Assembly (NCBI RefSeq): GCF_002868735.1
Contig: NZ_CP025613.1
Location: forward strand, 434,001-498,000
Length of the DNA: 64,000 bases
Reading direction: 5' to 3'
Origin: Niveispirillum cyanobacteriorum
GTDB taxonomy: Bacteria; Pseudomonadota; Alphaproteobacteria; Azospirillales; Azospirillaceae
Shown here: positions 35,420-45,500 of the stretch, piece by piece
Layout of the letters: each line of letters begins with the position of its first letter
Position numbering within the stretch: position 1 is the first letter of the stretch
Notes under the pieces: model-generated
What the model saw: only the letters and a program-made list of their open reading frames with translations
Database searches by the model: none
What the model was told of the DNA's origin: nothing
Program-made: the position numbers and the translations under genes

Positions 35420-38400
35420 GCGCGGGCCGCCAGATCGAGACCATCCTCGCCGATCCTCCCGACTATTTCCGGTCGATCCAGGAACGCGCCACCAAGCGCT
35501 GGGACCAGCTTGAGGCGGACCCGGAGCTTGCCGGGCCTTGGCACCAGCTCTTCAAGCAGGTGCAGAGCCCCCGTCATATCCTGTCCGAGCTGCTCCAGAA
35601 CGCCGATGATGCCGGCGCCAGCGAAGCGCGGGTTTCGATCGAGAACGACCGCTTCGTGTTCGAGCACAATGGCGAGGACTTCATCGAGGCCCACTTCGCT
35701 TCGATCTGCCGCTTCGGCTATTCCAATAAGCGCGCGCTGCACACGATCGGCTTCCGCGGGATCGGATTCAAGAGCACGTTCAGCCTGGGCGATCGGGTCG
35801 AGCTGTTCACGCCGACCTTGGCCGTGGCCTTCGAGCGAGCGCGGTTCACCGAGCCCCACTGGATCGATAGCCGCTACCAGACATCGGGAACCACGCGCGT
35901 CGAAGTGGCGATCGCCAACCCGCTGCTGCGCCGCGAGGTCGAGAAGAACCTCGACGAGTGGCTGAAGAGCCCGGTGTCTTTGCTGTTCTTCAAGAAGATT
36001 CGTCGCCTGCGGATTGGCGACAGCGAGGTGCATTGGCAAAGTCTCGGGCCTGGCCCCATCGCCGAGAGCGAATGGATGGCTTTGGATGAGAAAGCGGATG
36101 ATCCGTTCCTCCTCGTGCGGTCGGGGGAGGAAGCCTTCCCGGCCGAAGCGCTCGATGAGATCCGCAAGGAGCGGATGCTGGGGGCCGAGGACAGCGGCGA
36201 TTTCCCGCCCTGCCGCGTGGAGATCGTGCTGGGCGCGAAGGGCCGGCTCTATGTCGTGCTGCCGACCGGCGTGGAAACGACGCTACCTTTCGCCTGCAAC
36301 GCGCCCTTCATCCAGGACCCCGCTCGTCTCAAGATCAAGGACCCGGAGACATCGCCGACCAACCGCTGGCTCCTGAACCGCGCTGGAGAATTGGCCGCCA
36401 GCGCCATGATGGAGTGGCTGGAGCAGACGAAGACCAGCGCGCGGGATCGGGCGGACGCCTATGGTCTGCTGCCCGACGTCGACCGCGAGGCGACCACGCT
36501 CGAAGGGGCGTGCGGCGCGATCGTCGAACTGGCGTTTGACGCGGCCATCGAAGACCGACCGATGCTTCTGACCGAAGAGGGACGGCTGGTCGACGCCAAT
36601 GCCGCGATCACCGTGCCGCGGCCTGTCTTCGACATCTGGCCGGCTGACCAGGCCATGGCGCTGCTCGACGCCAAATCCCGGCCGGCGCTGTGCCAGCATG
36701 TCTCGGCCAAGAACCGGACCAAGCTGGTTCACTGGGGTCTGGTCGAGGAGTTCTCGAAATCCGATTTGCTCGAGCGCCTGCGCAGCAATCATCTGCCGCG
36801 GCCCGCGACCTGGCGGCACCTGTTGAACCTGTGGGCCTATATTGCGCCCGAGGTGACGGGTTGGCAGTGTCACGACACCGACGGCCTGCGGATCGTGCCT
36901 GTGCAAGGCAAGGAGGTGCTCTACGCGGCGTCGGAGATCGTTCGGCTCGGCGAGAAGAAGCTGCTTCAGTCGGAAGAGGATTGGGAGTTTCTCGCCAGCC
37001 ATCTGATCGTCCTCAACCAGAACTGGACCCGGTTCCTCGCCGAACAGCGCCGTGACAAGGGGGAGGGAGAGAACCGCAACGACCCGATTGAAGCGGCCTT
37101 CGCGGTGCTGGAGGAGATCGGCCTCGAAGGAACGAGCGACGTCAACGCCGTGATCGAGCGGGTCGCTGCCGACTATTTCGCGGACGGCCAGCCGAAGCTC
37201 GCCGAGTGCGTCCAACTCGCCCAGATCGCGGCCAAGCTGGGCGTCACCATTGGCGACTCTTTCCGGTATGCCTGCGCCGACCTGAAACTTCGACCGATCG
37301 GCAAGGGGGTGTTGTTCGACGAGAATGGCGCGCTCGAGGAGTTGCTGCCGGAGTCCGTCCGAAAGACGCAGCTCCTTCACGGTGACTATGTGGCGAGCTT
37401 CAAATCCTGCACGCGGGAAGATTGGCTGCGCTGGGTATCGTCGGGCCGTTCGGGGCTTCAGACGATGGCGCCGCTCGCGCAGAAGCGGACCAGCCTCTAC
37501 GGACGCCAGCGCGCGGTGACGGAGGCGCAGGCGCGCGGCCAACGCCAGGCGCTCTACTATGCCTATGTCACGGAGAGCTTCGTTCTCGATGACTGGGACT
37601 TCCCCGCCGATTACTGGCGGCATTGGGAGGCGTTGTCGAAGGCCGATCCCGGCATCTGGGCCAAGGTGGTTGGAAAGATTCTGGAACAGCGCGACGCCTA
37701 CTGGTCGCGGGCGTCGAGCGCTCGCCTGTTGCAGGTGGCGACCACCGGATCGACGCGATCGGTCAGTTCGGAGCCGTTGCTGGCGGACTGGTTGCTGAAG
37801 TTGCGGGCCAAGCCCTGCCTTCCTGACATCCGCAACATGATCCAGCTTCCGGCCGACCTGGTGCGCAGGACACCGGAGACGGAGGCACTGATCGACGTCG
37901 AGCCCTTCGTGCATGGCTTGCTCGATCGGGAAACGACGCGCCCGCTGCTTGATCTTCTCGGTGTCCGCAGCACGCCGAGCGGTCCCGGACGCTTGCTTGA
38001 CCGCCTGCGCGCCCTGGCGAAATCCGACAAGGCCCCGGCGCATGAGGTCGAGAAATGGTATCGCCGCCTGGATCAGATGCTCGACGGGTGCTCGACTGCT
38101 GACGCGCAGAACATCAGGAATGCCTTCAAGGCTGAGAAGCTGATCCTCGCCCAGGACGGGACGTGGGCGACGTCCGGCGGCGTCTTTCTGGCCGGGGACG
38201 AAGAGGATGTTCCCGGCGCGGCGGTCGTGCGCGCTTCCGTGCTCGACCTCAGCCTGTGGCACCGTATCGGTGTCGCCGACCGCCCCTCCGCGGATCTGGC
38301 GCTGCAATGGCTTGGGACGTTGGCCTCGGGGAAAGCGCTCTCGGCCGACGACGCCAGGCGTGTTCGCACCTTGCTGGTCCGATACCCGATCCGCATCTGG

Positions 38401-39645
38401 GAGGAGCGCGGGCACTGGCTGAACCTCGTGGGCGAGTGGGCGCCGGTCGATACGCTTGCCTATGGCCTGAGCATGCAGACCCTGTTCCGGTGGAGCCATC
38501 TGCACGAATGGGTCAAGCGCAAGACCGCCGATTTTCAGCGGCTGTCGGGGGAGACCGTGCAGGCGCCGCCCTTCTCGGCGTTGCCGGCTTTGTCGGACCT
38601 CGTCGAGGAGCATTTCAACCAGCCGTCGCTGCTGGCCGGCATCGAAGATCGCCGCGCCTGGCTGACGGCGTTCGGAACCCAACTCGCGCGGATCGAGCTT
38701 GCCGATGCCGCCGAGACCGAGCGCGTGCGGGCGCTGGCGGAAGCGATCGCGGCGACGAGCTGGGTCCAGACCCCCAAGCTGGAGGTCATTCCCTATCTCG
38801 ACGGTGTGCCCGCCGGAACGGCTCGGCTCGCCGACATCCTATGGCTCGACGGCAAGCTGTTCGTCAGCCCGCTATCCAAGGCCAAGCTGGCGAAGCGGGT
38901 CCCGGAAGAGATCGGCAGGAGCCTAAGCGCGGATATTCGCGCGGCCCTGGCCTATGCGTTCGAGCGCTCGCCCGAGGACATCCGGGAATATCTCGAGGAA
39001 AACTTCACTCTGGGGCTTGAGCAAATGGTCGCCGCGCCAATCGTCGAGGCCCAATCGGCCGCCGCTCCCGGCGATGACGATGGTGGCGACGAGATTGCTG
39101 AAGGCGCGGGCGACGACGCCGAGCCGGTCGATGCGGACGATCTCCACCTGGCGGAGGAGGACGAGCCCGCGACGCTCCCCGAACCCACGCCTCCCACGGG
39201 AGAGCCAGATCGCGAGCTGATCGAAACGGAGGTTGCGACCAGGCCGCGCGCCGCGCCGAAGCCCCCGCGCCCGAGCGTCATGGCGCGCTTTGCGTTGGCC
39301 CAGGGCTACAAGGTCGACGGCGAGGATCGCTTCTTCCATGCGGACGGGAGCTGGATCGGCCGCGGCAACGGCGCGCGCTTTCCGTGGGAGCGCCGCTCGG
39401 CGAGCGGCGAAGTTCTGCGCCACTATTATCCAAAGGACCACTGCCTGGAGCACGAACCGCTCCAACTTGAAGCGGACGTCTGGGGTCTGCTCGACCAGAA
39501 GCCGGACCTCTATTCGTTCATTCTCATCAACCCCGAGGGTGATGCCGTCGAAATGACGGGCGCCCGCCTGCGCGCATTGCGTGACGGTGGCGAACTGACA
39601 ATTCACCCTGCAACTTACAGGCTTGTTTATGACCTCGACGAATAA
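35416..39645 (+). CDS. Sacsin/HSP90-type ATP-binding protein, 1409 residues
   Basis: The N-terminus carries a GHKL (HSP90/MutL/sacsin) ATPase domain: SELLQNADDAGASEARV (N box, about residues 57-72), then HTIGFRGIGFKSTFSLGD (G box, about 111-127). The remaining 1200 residues are mostly helical. A low-complexity acidic linker (about 1220-1265) leads to a C-terminal domain (FALAQGYKVDGEDRFFHADGS then WERRSASGEVLRHYYPKDH) and an LYSFILINPEGD segment of unknown function. The ATG at 35416 overlaps the previous stop (ATGA); a long upstream frame to 35155 is another gene in a different frame. Giant sacsin-like ATPases recur in defence islands; a nucleotide-driven clamp or scaffold role is inferred. 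Confidence 0.82.
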   Translation: MSAGRQIETILADPPDYFRSIQERATKRWDQLEADPELAGPWHQLFKQVQSPRHILSELLQNADDAGASEARVSIENDRFVFEHNGEDFIEAHFASICRFGYSNKRALHTIGFRGIGFKSTFSLGDRVELFTPTLAVAFERARFTEPHWIDSRYQTSGTTRVEVAIANPLLRREVEKNLDEWLKSPVSLLFFKKIRRLRIGDSEVHWQSLGPGPIAESEWMALDEKADDPFLLVRSGEEAFPAEALDEIRKERMLGAEDSGDFPPCRVEIVLGAKGRLYVVLPTGVETTLPFACNAPFIQDPARLKIKDPETSPTNRWLLNRAGELAASAMMEWLEQTKTSARDRADAYGLLPDVDREATTLEGACGAIVELAFDAAIEDRPMLLTEEGRLVDANAAITVPRPVFDIWPADQAMALLDAKSRPALCQHVSAKNRTKLVHWGLVEEFSKSDLLERLRSNHLPRPATWRHLLNLWAYIAPEVTGWQCHDTDGLRIVPVQGKEVLYAASEIVRLGEKKLLQSEEDWEFLASHLIVLNQNWTRFLAEQRRDKGEGENRNDPIEAAFAVLEEIGLEGTSDVNAVIERVAADYFADGQPKLAECVQLAQIAAKLGVTIGDSFRYACADLKLRPIGKGVLFDENGALEELLPESVRKTQLLHGDYVASFKSCTREDWLRWVSSGRSGLQTMAPLAQKRTSLYGRQRAVTEAQARGQRQALYYAYVTESFVLDDWDFPADYWRHWEALSKADPGIWAKVVGKILEQRDAYWSRASSARLLQVATTGSTRSVSSEPLLADWLLKLRAKPCLPDIRNMIQLPADLVRRTPETEALIDVEPFVHGLLDRETTRPLLDLLGVRSTPSGPGRLLDRLRALAKSDKAPAHEVEKWYRRLDQMLDGCSTADAQNIRNAFKAEKLILAQDGTWATSGGVFLAGDEEDVPGAAVVRASVLDLSLWHRIGVADRPSADLALQWLGTLASGKALSADDARRVRTLLVRYPIRIWEERGHWLNLVGEWAPVDTLAYGLSMQTLFRWSHLHEWVKRKTADFQRLSGETVQAPPFSALPALSDLVEEHFNQPSLLAGIEDRRAWLTAFGTQLARIELADAAETERVRALAEAIAATSWVQTPKLEVIPYLDGVPAGTARLADILWLDGKLFVSPLSKAKLAKRVPEEIGRSLSADIRAALAYAFERSPEDIREYLEENFTLGLEQMVAAPIVEAQSAAAPGDDDGGDEIAEGAGDDAEPVDADDLHLAEEDEPATLPEPTPPTGEPDRELIETEVATRPRAAPKPPRPSVMARFALAQGYKVDGEDRFFHADGSWIGRGNGARFPWERRSASGEVLRHYYPKDHCLEHEPLQLEADVWGLLDQKPDLYSFILINPEGDAVEMTGARLRALRDGGELTIHPATYRLVYDLDE

Positions 39646-42571
39646 CGCCAAGAAGAAATTGATCGAGGTTGCGATACCCCTCGAAGCGATCAACGCCGCC
39701 TCGGCGCGGGAGAAGTCGATCCGGCACGGGCATCCTTCCACGCTGCATCTGTGGTGGGCGCGCCGGCCGCTGGCAGCGTGTCGGGCGGTGCTGTTCGCTC
39801 AGCTTGTCGATGACCCATCGGGCTATGCGGACAAGCTGCTAGACGACCCAAAGATCCACAAGCAGGCGGAGGCGGACCTTGCCGTGCGCCTCAAGGTGTG
39901 GCGCGACCGCAAGGCCGATGCGCAGGGGAACGTGCCAGACACGCCTGAGCCGACACTGGAGGATTGCGCGGCGGACATCGAGCGCAAGCGGCTGTTCGGG
40001 ATCATCGAGGAGCTGGTGTTGTGGGAGAACTCAACCAACGAAGAGGTGCTGGAGCGCGCCCGGGCCGAAATCCGGCGGTCCTGCGGCGGCGATCTGCCGC
40101 CGGTTTATGATCCGTTCTCGGGCGGTGGTTCGATTCCGCTTGAGGCGCAGCGTCTCGGGTTGCCCGCCTATGGGTCCGACCTCAATCCGGTCGCGGTGAT
40201 CATCGGCAAGGCGATGATCGAGATCCCGCCTAAGTTCAAGGACAAGGAGCCGATCCATCCCGGCGCGAAGGACCGGCAATTCTACCGCAACGCCGAGGGC
40301 CTGGCCGAAGACGTCAAATTCTATGGGGAATGGATGCGTGAGAAGGCGTGGGAACGCATCGGGCATCTCTATCCACGGGTGGACCTGCCGAAGGAGCATG
40401 GTGGCGGCAAGGGGACCGTGATTGCTTGGATCTGGACGCGAACGGTGCCAAGCCCAGACCCAGCGTTCGCCGATGTTCAGGTGCCGATTGCGTCGAGCTT
40501 CTTGCTGAGCTCGAAGGCCGGGAAAGAGGCTTGGGTTGAGCCGATCGTTGATCGACACGCCAAGACAATCACTTATCGAGTTAGATACGGCGGCACGAAG
40601 GCAGAAATTGCCAACGCGAAAGAGGGTACGAAGGCTGGGCGTGCTGTCTTTCGGTGCCTTTTCTCAGATACCCCGATTTCGGGGGCTTACGTCGATAAGC
40701 AGGCAACTGCGGGCAAGATGAGCCAAGCGCTTATGGCGATTGTCGCTGAGGGCAAAGGCGGCAGAATTTATGTAGGTGCAGGCGCGATTGAACAGTCAGA
40801 GGCTATAACTTCTGCATCAGAATTGGCGCGAACGTTCGATTCTACTCACTTAGAGGTTCCGTGTCGCGGTACGTTTGCCAGCAACGCTCAAGGTCGAAGA
40901 TATGGTTTTAATACCTTCGCAGACTATTTTACAGATCGCCAAAGGGTCGCGCTGCTGACATTTAGCGAATTGCTCAAGGATGTCAGGGGGGAAATTCAAA
41001 GCGCCGCTGAAGCTAAGGGGTTAAAGACAGGAAAAGAACAACTTGCAAATGGCGCAAGCGGGGCCTTCGCTTATGCCGAAGCAGTCAGCATTTATCTTGC
41101 CTTTGCTATTTCAAAACTAACGAATTTAGGATCAAGCGTCACTAGTTGGATGAGCGATCGTGGCGCGCTGCGCGAAACTTTCGCGCGCCAAGGAATTCCA
41201 ATGGCCTGGGATTTCGCTGAGGTTAACTTCTTTTCGGACTCAGCCGGAAACTGGCTCACACCTATCGATAAGATTTCGAAGGTCGTTGCAGAGCTTCCAA
41301 CTGAACATGATGGAAAAATATTTCAATCATCGGCAACTGAAGCGCCATACCCTGCGGGGGTGGTTATTTCCACTGATCCACCATACTATGACAATATTGA
41401 ATATGCAGATCTCTCGGATTTCTTTTTCGTTTGGCTCCGCCGGTCGTTGTTGGATGTTGACCCTTCACTTTTTGGAATCTTGTCGACTCCAAAAGCTGAG
41501 GAACTCGTCGCAACCCGAAACAGATACGGCACCCAGGAAGCTGCGGATTCATTTTTCTTAGATGGAATGAGTGCAGCAGTCGGACGAATGGCCGAGCACG
41601 CTTCTGAGGCGTTCCCAACCACCATTTACTACGCATTTAAACAAAGTGAAGTTGAGCAAGAGGGGGTCAGCTCAACTGGTTGGGCAACTTTCTTGCAGGC
41701 CGTGATCAATGCTGGGTTTTCGGTTGTTGGCACTTGGCCGGTCCGTACCGAAAGTCCTGGAAGGATCGTTGCGACAGGGACCAACGCTCTTGCAAATTCG
41801 GTCGTCTTAGTTTGCCGTAAGAAGGACACCACGGCGGAGGTCATCACCCGCGCAGAATTTATCCGCGCATTGAAACGTGAACTTCCGCCGGCAATCGCTG
41901 AGCTTCAGGCTGCCAACATCGCGCCGGCTGATATGCCGCAATCGGCCATCGGCCCCGGCATGGGTGTGTTCTCGCGCTACAAGACTGTCCTCGAATCCGG
42001 TGATAGCCCGATGAGCGTGAAGACCGCGCTTCAACTCATCAATCGGGAACTCGACGAATATCTCGGCGGCATCCAGGGTGAGTTCGACGCGGACACACGG
42101 TTTGCGATCACTTGGTTCGAGCAGAACGGGACAAGCAAGGGCGACTACGGCATCGCCGACAATCTCGCCCGCGCCCGCGGCATCTCTGTCGATAGCGTCA
42201 AGCACGCCGGAATTGTTGAGAGTGCCGCAGGCAAGGTCCGCATCCTCGCGCGCGACGAACTCGACGACGATTGGGACCCAGAAGACGACCGCCACCTGAC
42301 GGTGTGGGAGTGCCTTCAACACCTTGTTCGGCAGCATGAGAAGGACGGCATTTCCCACGATACCGCCGTCCTGCTGAAGAAGATCAACATTCAGGCCGAG
42401 GCCGTGAAGGATCTCGCCTACTGTCTCTACGACATCAGCGCCAACAAGCGGAAGGATGCGAAGGAGGCCACAGCCTACAACGCCCTGATCGCCGACTGGA
42501 CCGAGCTGACGAGGGCAGCGGCGGCTATCCACGACACGAGCGGCGATCGTCAGATCCGGCTGGATATTTAA
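39629..42571 (+). CDS. DUF1156 adenine-specific DNA methyltransferase
   Basis: The 980-residue protein begins with the DUF1156 signature IEVAIPLEAINAASAREKSI then RHGHPSTLHLWWARRPLAA (about residues 12-50). It has SAM-binding motif I YDPFSGGGSIPLEAQRLG (about 160) and catalytic motif IV STDPPYYDNIEYADLSDFFF (about 580). Motif I preceding DPPY with a long recognition region between them fits an N6-adenine or N4-cytosine amino-methyltransferase. It would mark host DNA so the helicase/nuclease proteins ignore it. The ATG at 39629 overlaps the sacsin-like gene by 17 bp. Residues about 307-734 are encoded by much lower-GC DNA than the flanks (separate entry). Confidence 0.85.
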   Translation: MTSTNNAKKKLIEVAIPLEAINAASAREKSIRHGHPSTLHLWWARRPLAACRAVLFAQLVDDPSGYADKLLDDPKIHKQAEADLAVRLKVWRDRKADAQGNVPDTPEPTLEDCAADIERKRLFGIIEELVLWENSTNEEVLERARAEIRRSCGGDLPPVYDPFSGGGSIPLEAQRLGLPAYGSDLNPVAVIIGKAMIEIPPKFKDKEPIHPGAKDRQFYRNAEGLAEDVKFYGEWMREKAWERIGHLYPRVDLPKEHGGGKGTVIAWIWTRTVPSPDPAFADVQVPIASSFLLSSKAGKEAWVEPIVDRHAKTITYRVRYGGTKAEIANAKEGTKAGRAVFRCLFSDTPISGAYVDKQATAGKMSQALMAIVAEGKGGRIYVGAGAIEQSEAITSASELARTFDSTHLEVPCRGTFASNAQGRRYGFNTFADYFTDRQRVALLTFSELLKDVRGEIQSAAEAKGLKTGKEQLANGASGAFAYAEAVSIYLAFAISKLTNLGSSVTSWMSDRGALRETFARQGIPMAWDFAEVNFFSDSAGNWLTPIDKISKVVAELPTEHDGKIFQSSATEAPYPAGVVISTDPPYYDNIEYADLSDFFFVWLRRSLLDVDPSLFGILSTPKAEELVATRNRYGTQEAADSFFLDGMSAAVGRMAEHASEAFPTTIYYAFKQSEVEQEGVSSTGWATFLQAVINAGFSVVGTWPVRTESPGRIVATGTNALANSVVLVCRKKDTTAEVITRAEFIRALKRELPPAIAELQAANIAPADMPQSAIGPGMGVFSRYKTVLESGDSPMSVKTALQLINRELDEYLGGIQGEFDADTRFAITWFEQNGTSKGDYGIADNLARARGISVDSVKHAGIVESAAGKVRILARDELDDDWDPEDDRHLTVWECLQHLVRQHEKDGISHDTAVLLKKINIQAEAVKDLAYCLYDISANKRKDAKEATAYNALIADWTELTRAAAAIHDTSGDRQIRLDI
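40550..41830. other. Low-GC segment inside the methyltransferase gene, probable recombined specificity region
   Basis: Hand counts of individual 60-base lines give 48% GC at 40561, 47% at 40801, 40% at 41101, 42% at 41281 and 47% at 41401. This compares with 62% at 40441, 63% at 41881 and 65% at 42241. Codon use shifts to A/T-ending codons over the same stretch. The reading frame is unbroken. The segment covers the region after motif I up to and past motif IV, where the DNA target-recognition domain should lie. Boundaries are approximate: the left shoulder is gradual (55-58% to about 40,790) and the right edge sharper. Confidence 0.75.
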
Positions 42572-42584
42572 GGGGGAACGGAAC

Positions 42585-45500
42585 GTGGCAAAAAGCACCC
42601 GCCAATATGTGTTTGAAGGGATGGAGCTGCTGCCTTCGGCGCTGATCCCATTCGTCGAAAAGCGGCTTGAAACCTCGCTCAAGGGGCACTGGCAGGTCCA
42701 GGTTCTGGAGAAGCTGCCGAGCCTGCGTCCCAACAGCAACGGCGAGGTCGGCTGGGATCAGGCTGCGCTGTTCAACGCGATGGATCGCTTCTGGAGCGAG
42801 GCGTTCAAGGCGGTTCTCGGCCGCGCCGAACGCTCGCTGGTCAATGAACTGGGCGACGTCCGCAACAAGCTCTCGCACAACGAGACCTTCACCTACGACG
42901 ACGCCGAGCGCGCGCTCGATTCCATGCGTCGCCTGATGGAGGCGATCAGCGCCGGCGAGACGGCCGAGCAGCTCGGCAAGATGCGCGACACCATCCTGCG
43001 CACGAAGTTCACCGAGCTTCAGCGCAATGAGGAGCGGCGGAAAACCCAGCGCCTCGAAATCTCGGTCGAGACGGTGGCGGGGCTTTTGCCTTGGCGGGAG
43101 GTGGTCGAGCCGCACCAGGATGTCGCCACCGGCGAGTTCCAGCAGGCCGAGTTCGCGGCCGACCTCGCCAAGGTGCATTCGGGCAGCGCGCCACCGGAAT
43201 ACCGCGACCCGCGCCAGTTCTTCAGCCGCACCTATCTGACGGAAGGCTTGAGCGCGCTGCTGATCGGAGCTGCGAAGCGGCTGTCCGGCACCGGCGGCGA
43301 TCCGGTCGTCGAACTGCAAACCAACTTCGGCGGCGGCAAGACACACTCGATGCTGGCGCTCTATCACATGGCGGGGCCGACGCCGGTGCAGGACCTCTCT
43401 GGCCTGGACCAGTTGCTCGAAAAGCAGGGGCTCAGCGTGCCGAAGGCCATCAACCGCGCCGTGCTCGTAGGCACATCGCGGGGGCCGCAGGACGTGCTCC
43501 ACGGCGAGGGCGACCGGAAAATCCGCACGACCTGGGGTGAACTCGCCTGGCAGCTCGGCGGCGCCGACGCCTACGCGATGGTGGCGGAGAATGACGCCAG
43601 CGGCATCGCGCCAGGCTCGAACCTGCTTGAGGCGCTTTTCAAGAAGTATGCGCCGTGCCTGATCCTGATCGACGAATGGGTCGCCTATCTGCGGCAAATC
43701 TACAAGGTCGAGGGGCTGCCGTCCGGGTCGTTCGATGCGAACCTGTCCTTCGTCCAGTCGCTGACCGAGGCGGTCAAGGCCAGCCCCGGCACGCTGCTGG
43801 TCGCTTCCTTGCCGGCCTCGCAGATCGAGGTGGGTGGTGAAGGCGGGCAGGAAGCGCTGGCGCGCCTCAAGCAGACCTTCAGCCGGGTGGAATCCTCGTG
43901 GCGGCCGGCGAGCCAGGAAGAGAGCTATGAGATCGTCCGGCGGCGGCTCTTCAAGGACATTCCCGGCGACAAGTTCCATCACCGTGACAACACGCTAAAA
44001 CAGTTCGCCAAGCTCTATCGGGAGAACGCCAACGATTTCCCGCAGGGCTGCGCGGACGAGGACTATCGGCGCAAGCTGGAGAAGGCTTATCCGATCCATC
44101 CCGAGCTGTTCGACCAGCTCTATACGAGCTGGGGCTCGCTCGAAAAGTTCCAGCGCACGCGCGGCGTGCTGCGCCTGATGGCGCAGGCCATTCACGAGCT
44201 TTGGATGAACGCCGATCCGTCGGTGATGATTATGCCCGGCAGCGTGGCGGTGAGTTCTCCGCGCGTGGAGCCGGAACTGCTCCACTATCTCGACGTGAGC
44301 TGGCAATCGATCATCGCCGGCGACGTCGATGGCACGGCGTCCACCCCGTATAAGGTCGATCAGTCGGCGCCCAACCTGAACCGCTATTCGGCGACCCGTC
44401 GTGTCGCGCGCGCGATCTTCATGGGCACGGCGCCGACGCATCAGCAGCAGAACACCGGCCTCGACGACAAGCAGATCAATCTCGGCGTCGTGCAGCCCGG
44501 CGAGCGTCCGGCGATCTTCGGGGACGCGCTGCGGCGGCTCACCAACCAGGCCAAGTTCATGCACGCCGATCTTGGCCGTTACTGGTATTCGATGTCCGCG
44601 AGCCTCAACCGCATCGCGGCGGACAAGGCGGCGCAGATCGAGGCGGCGCTCGTCGACGTGACGATTGACGCGGAACTCGGCAAATATGTGAACGGCCTCG
44701 CCGATCGCGGGCATTTCGACGCCGTGCAGGTCGCGCCGGCCTCGTCGGCCGAAGTCCCCGATGAAGCAGGCGGAGTGCGCGCCGTCGTGCTGGGCGTCAA
44801 ATATCCGCACAATGGGCGCGACGGCTCAGACGCGCTCGTCGAGGCGAAGGACATTCTCACGCAGCGCGGCAGCACGCCGCGCGTCTATCGCAACATGCTG
44901 GTGTTCATCGCCGCGGAGAGCCGTCAGCTCGATCATCTGAAGGATGCCGTGCGCGCCTCCCTTGCCTGGGGCGAGATTGTCCGCGACACGGAGCGGCTGA
45001 ACCTCACCCAGAGCGACAGCGCGCTCGCCAAGACGAAACTGGCCGAAGCCAACGAGACGATGAAGACGCGCCTGAAAGAGGCGTGGTGTTATCTGCACTA
45101 TCCGGCTCAGGAGAGCGCCCAAGCGGATTGGGAGTGGGTGTCCGGCAAGATTCCGGCGCAGGACGGGTTGCTGGCCCGCGCGAGCAAGAAGCTGGTGGCT
45201 GAAGAGGGCCTGCTCGTCGAGCTGGGGCCGTCGCGTCTCGATCGTGATCTCCAGAAATACATCTGGAACGACAAGCCGCGGTTGTCGCTCAAGGATCTGC
45301 GGGAATATCTCAATCGCTACATCTACCTGCCGCGTCTGAAAGGTCAGGATGTCCTGGTGAAGGCCGTGCAGGCGGCGATCAGCGGCATGCTGCCCGGTCC
45401 CTTCGCCTATGCCGAGCGGTGGGACGAAAAGACGGGCACCTATCTGGGACTCGCGATCGAACGTGCGGGCAACGCGCCCGTGGTCATCGACAGCGACAGC

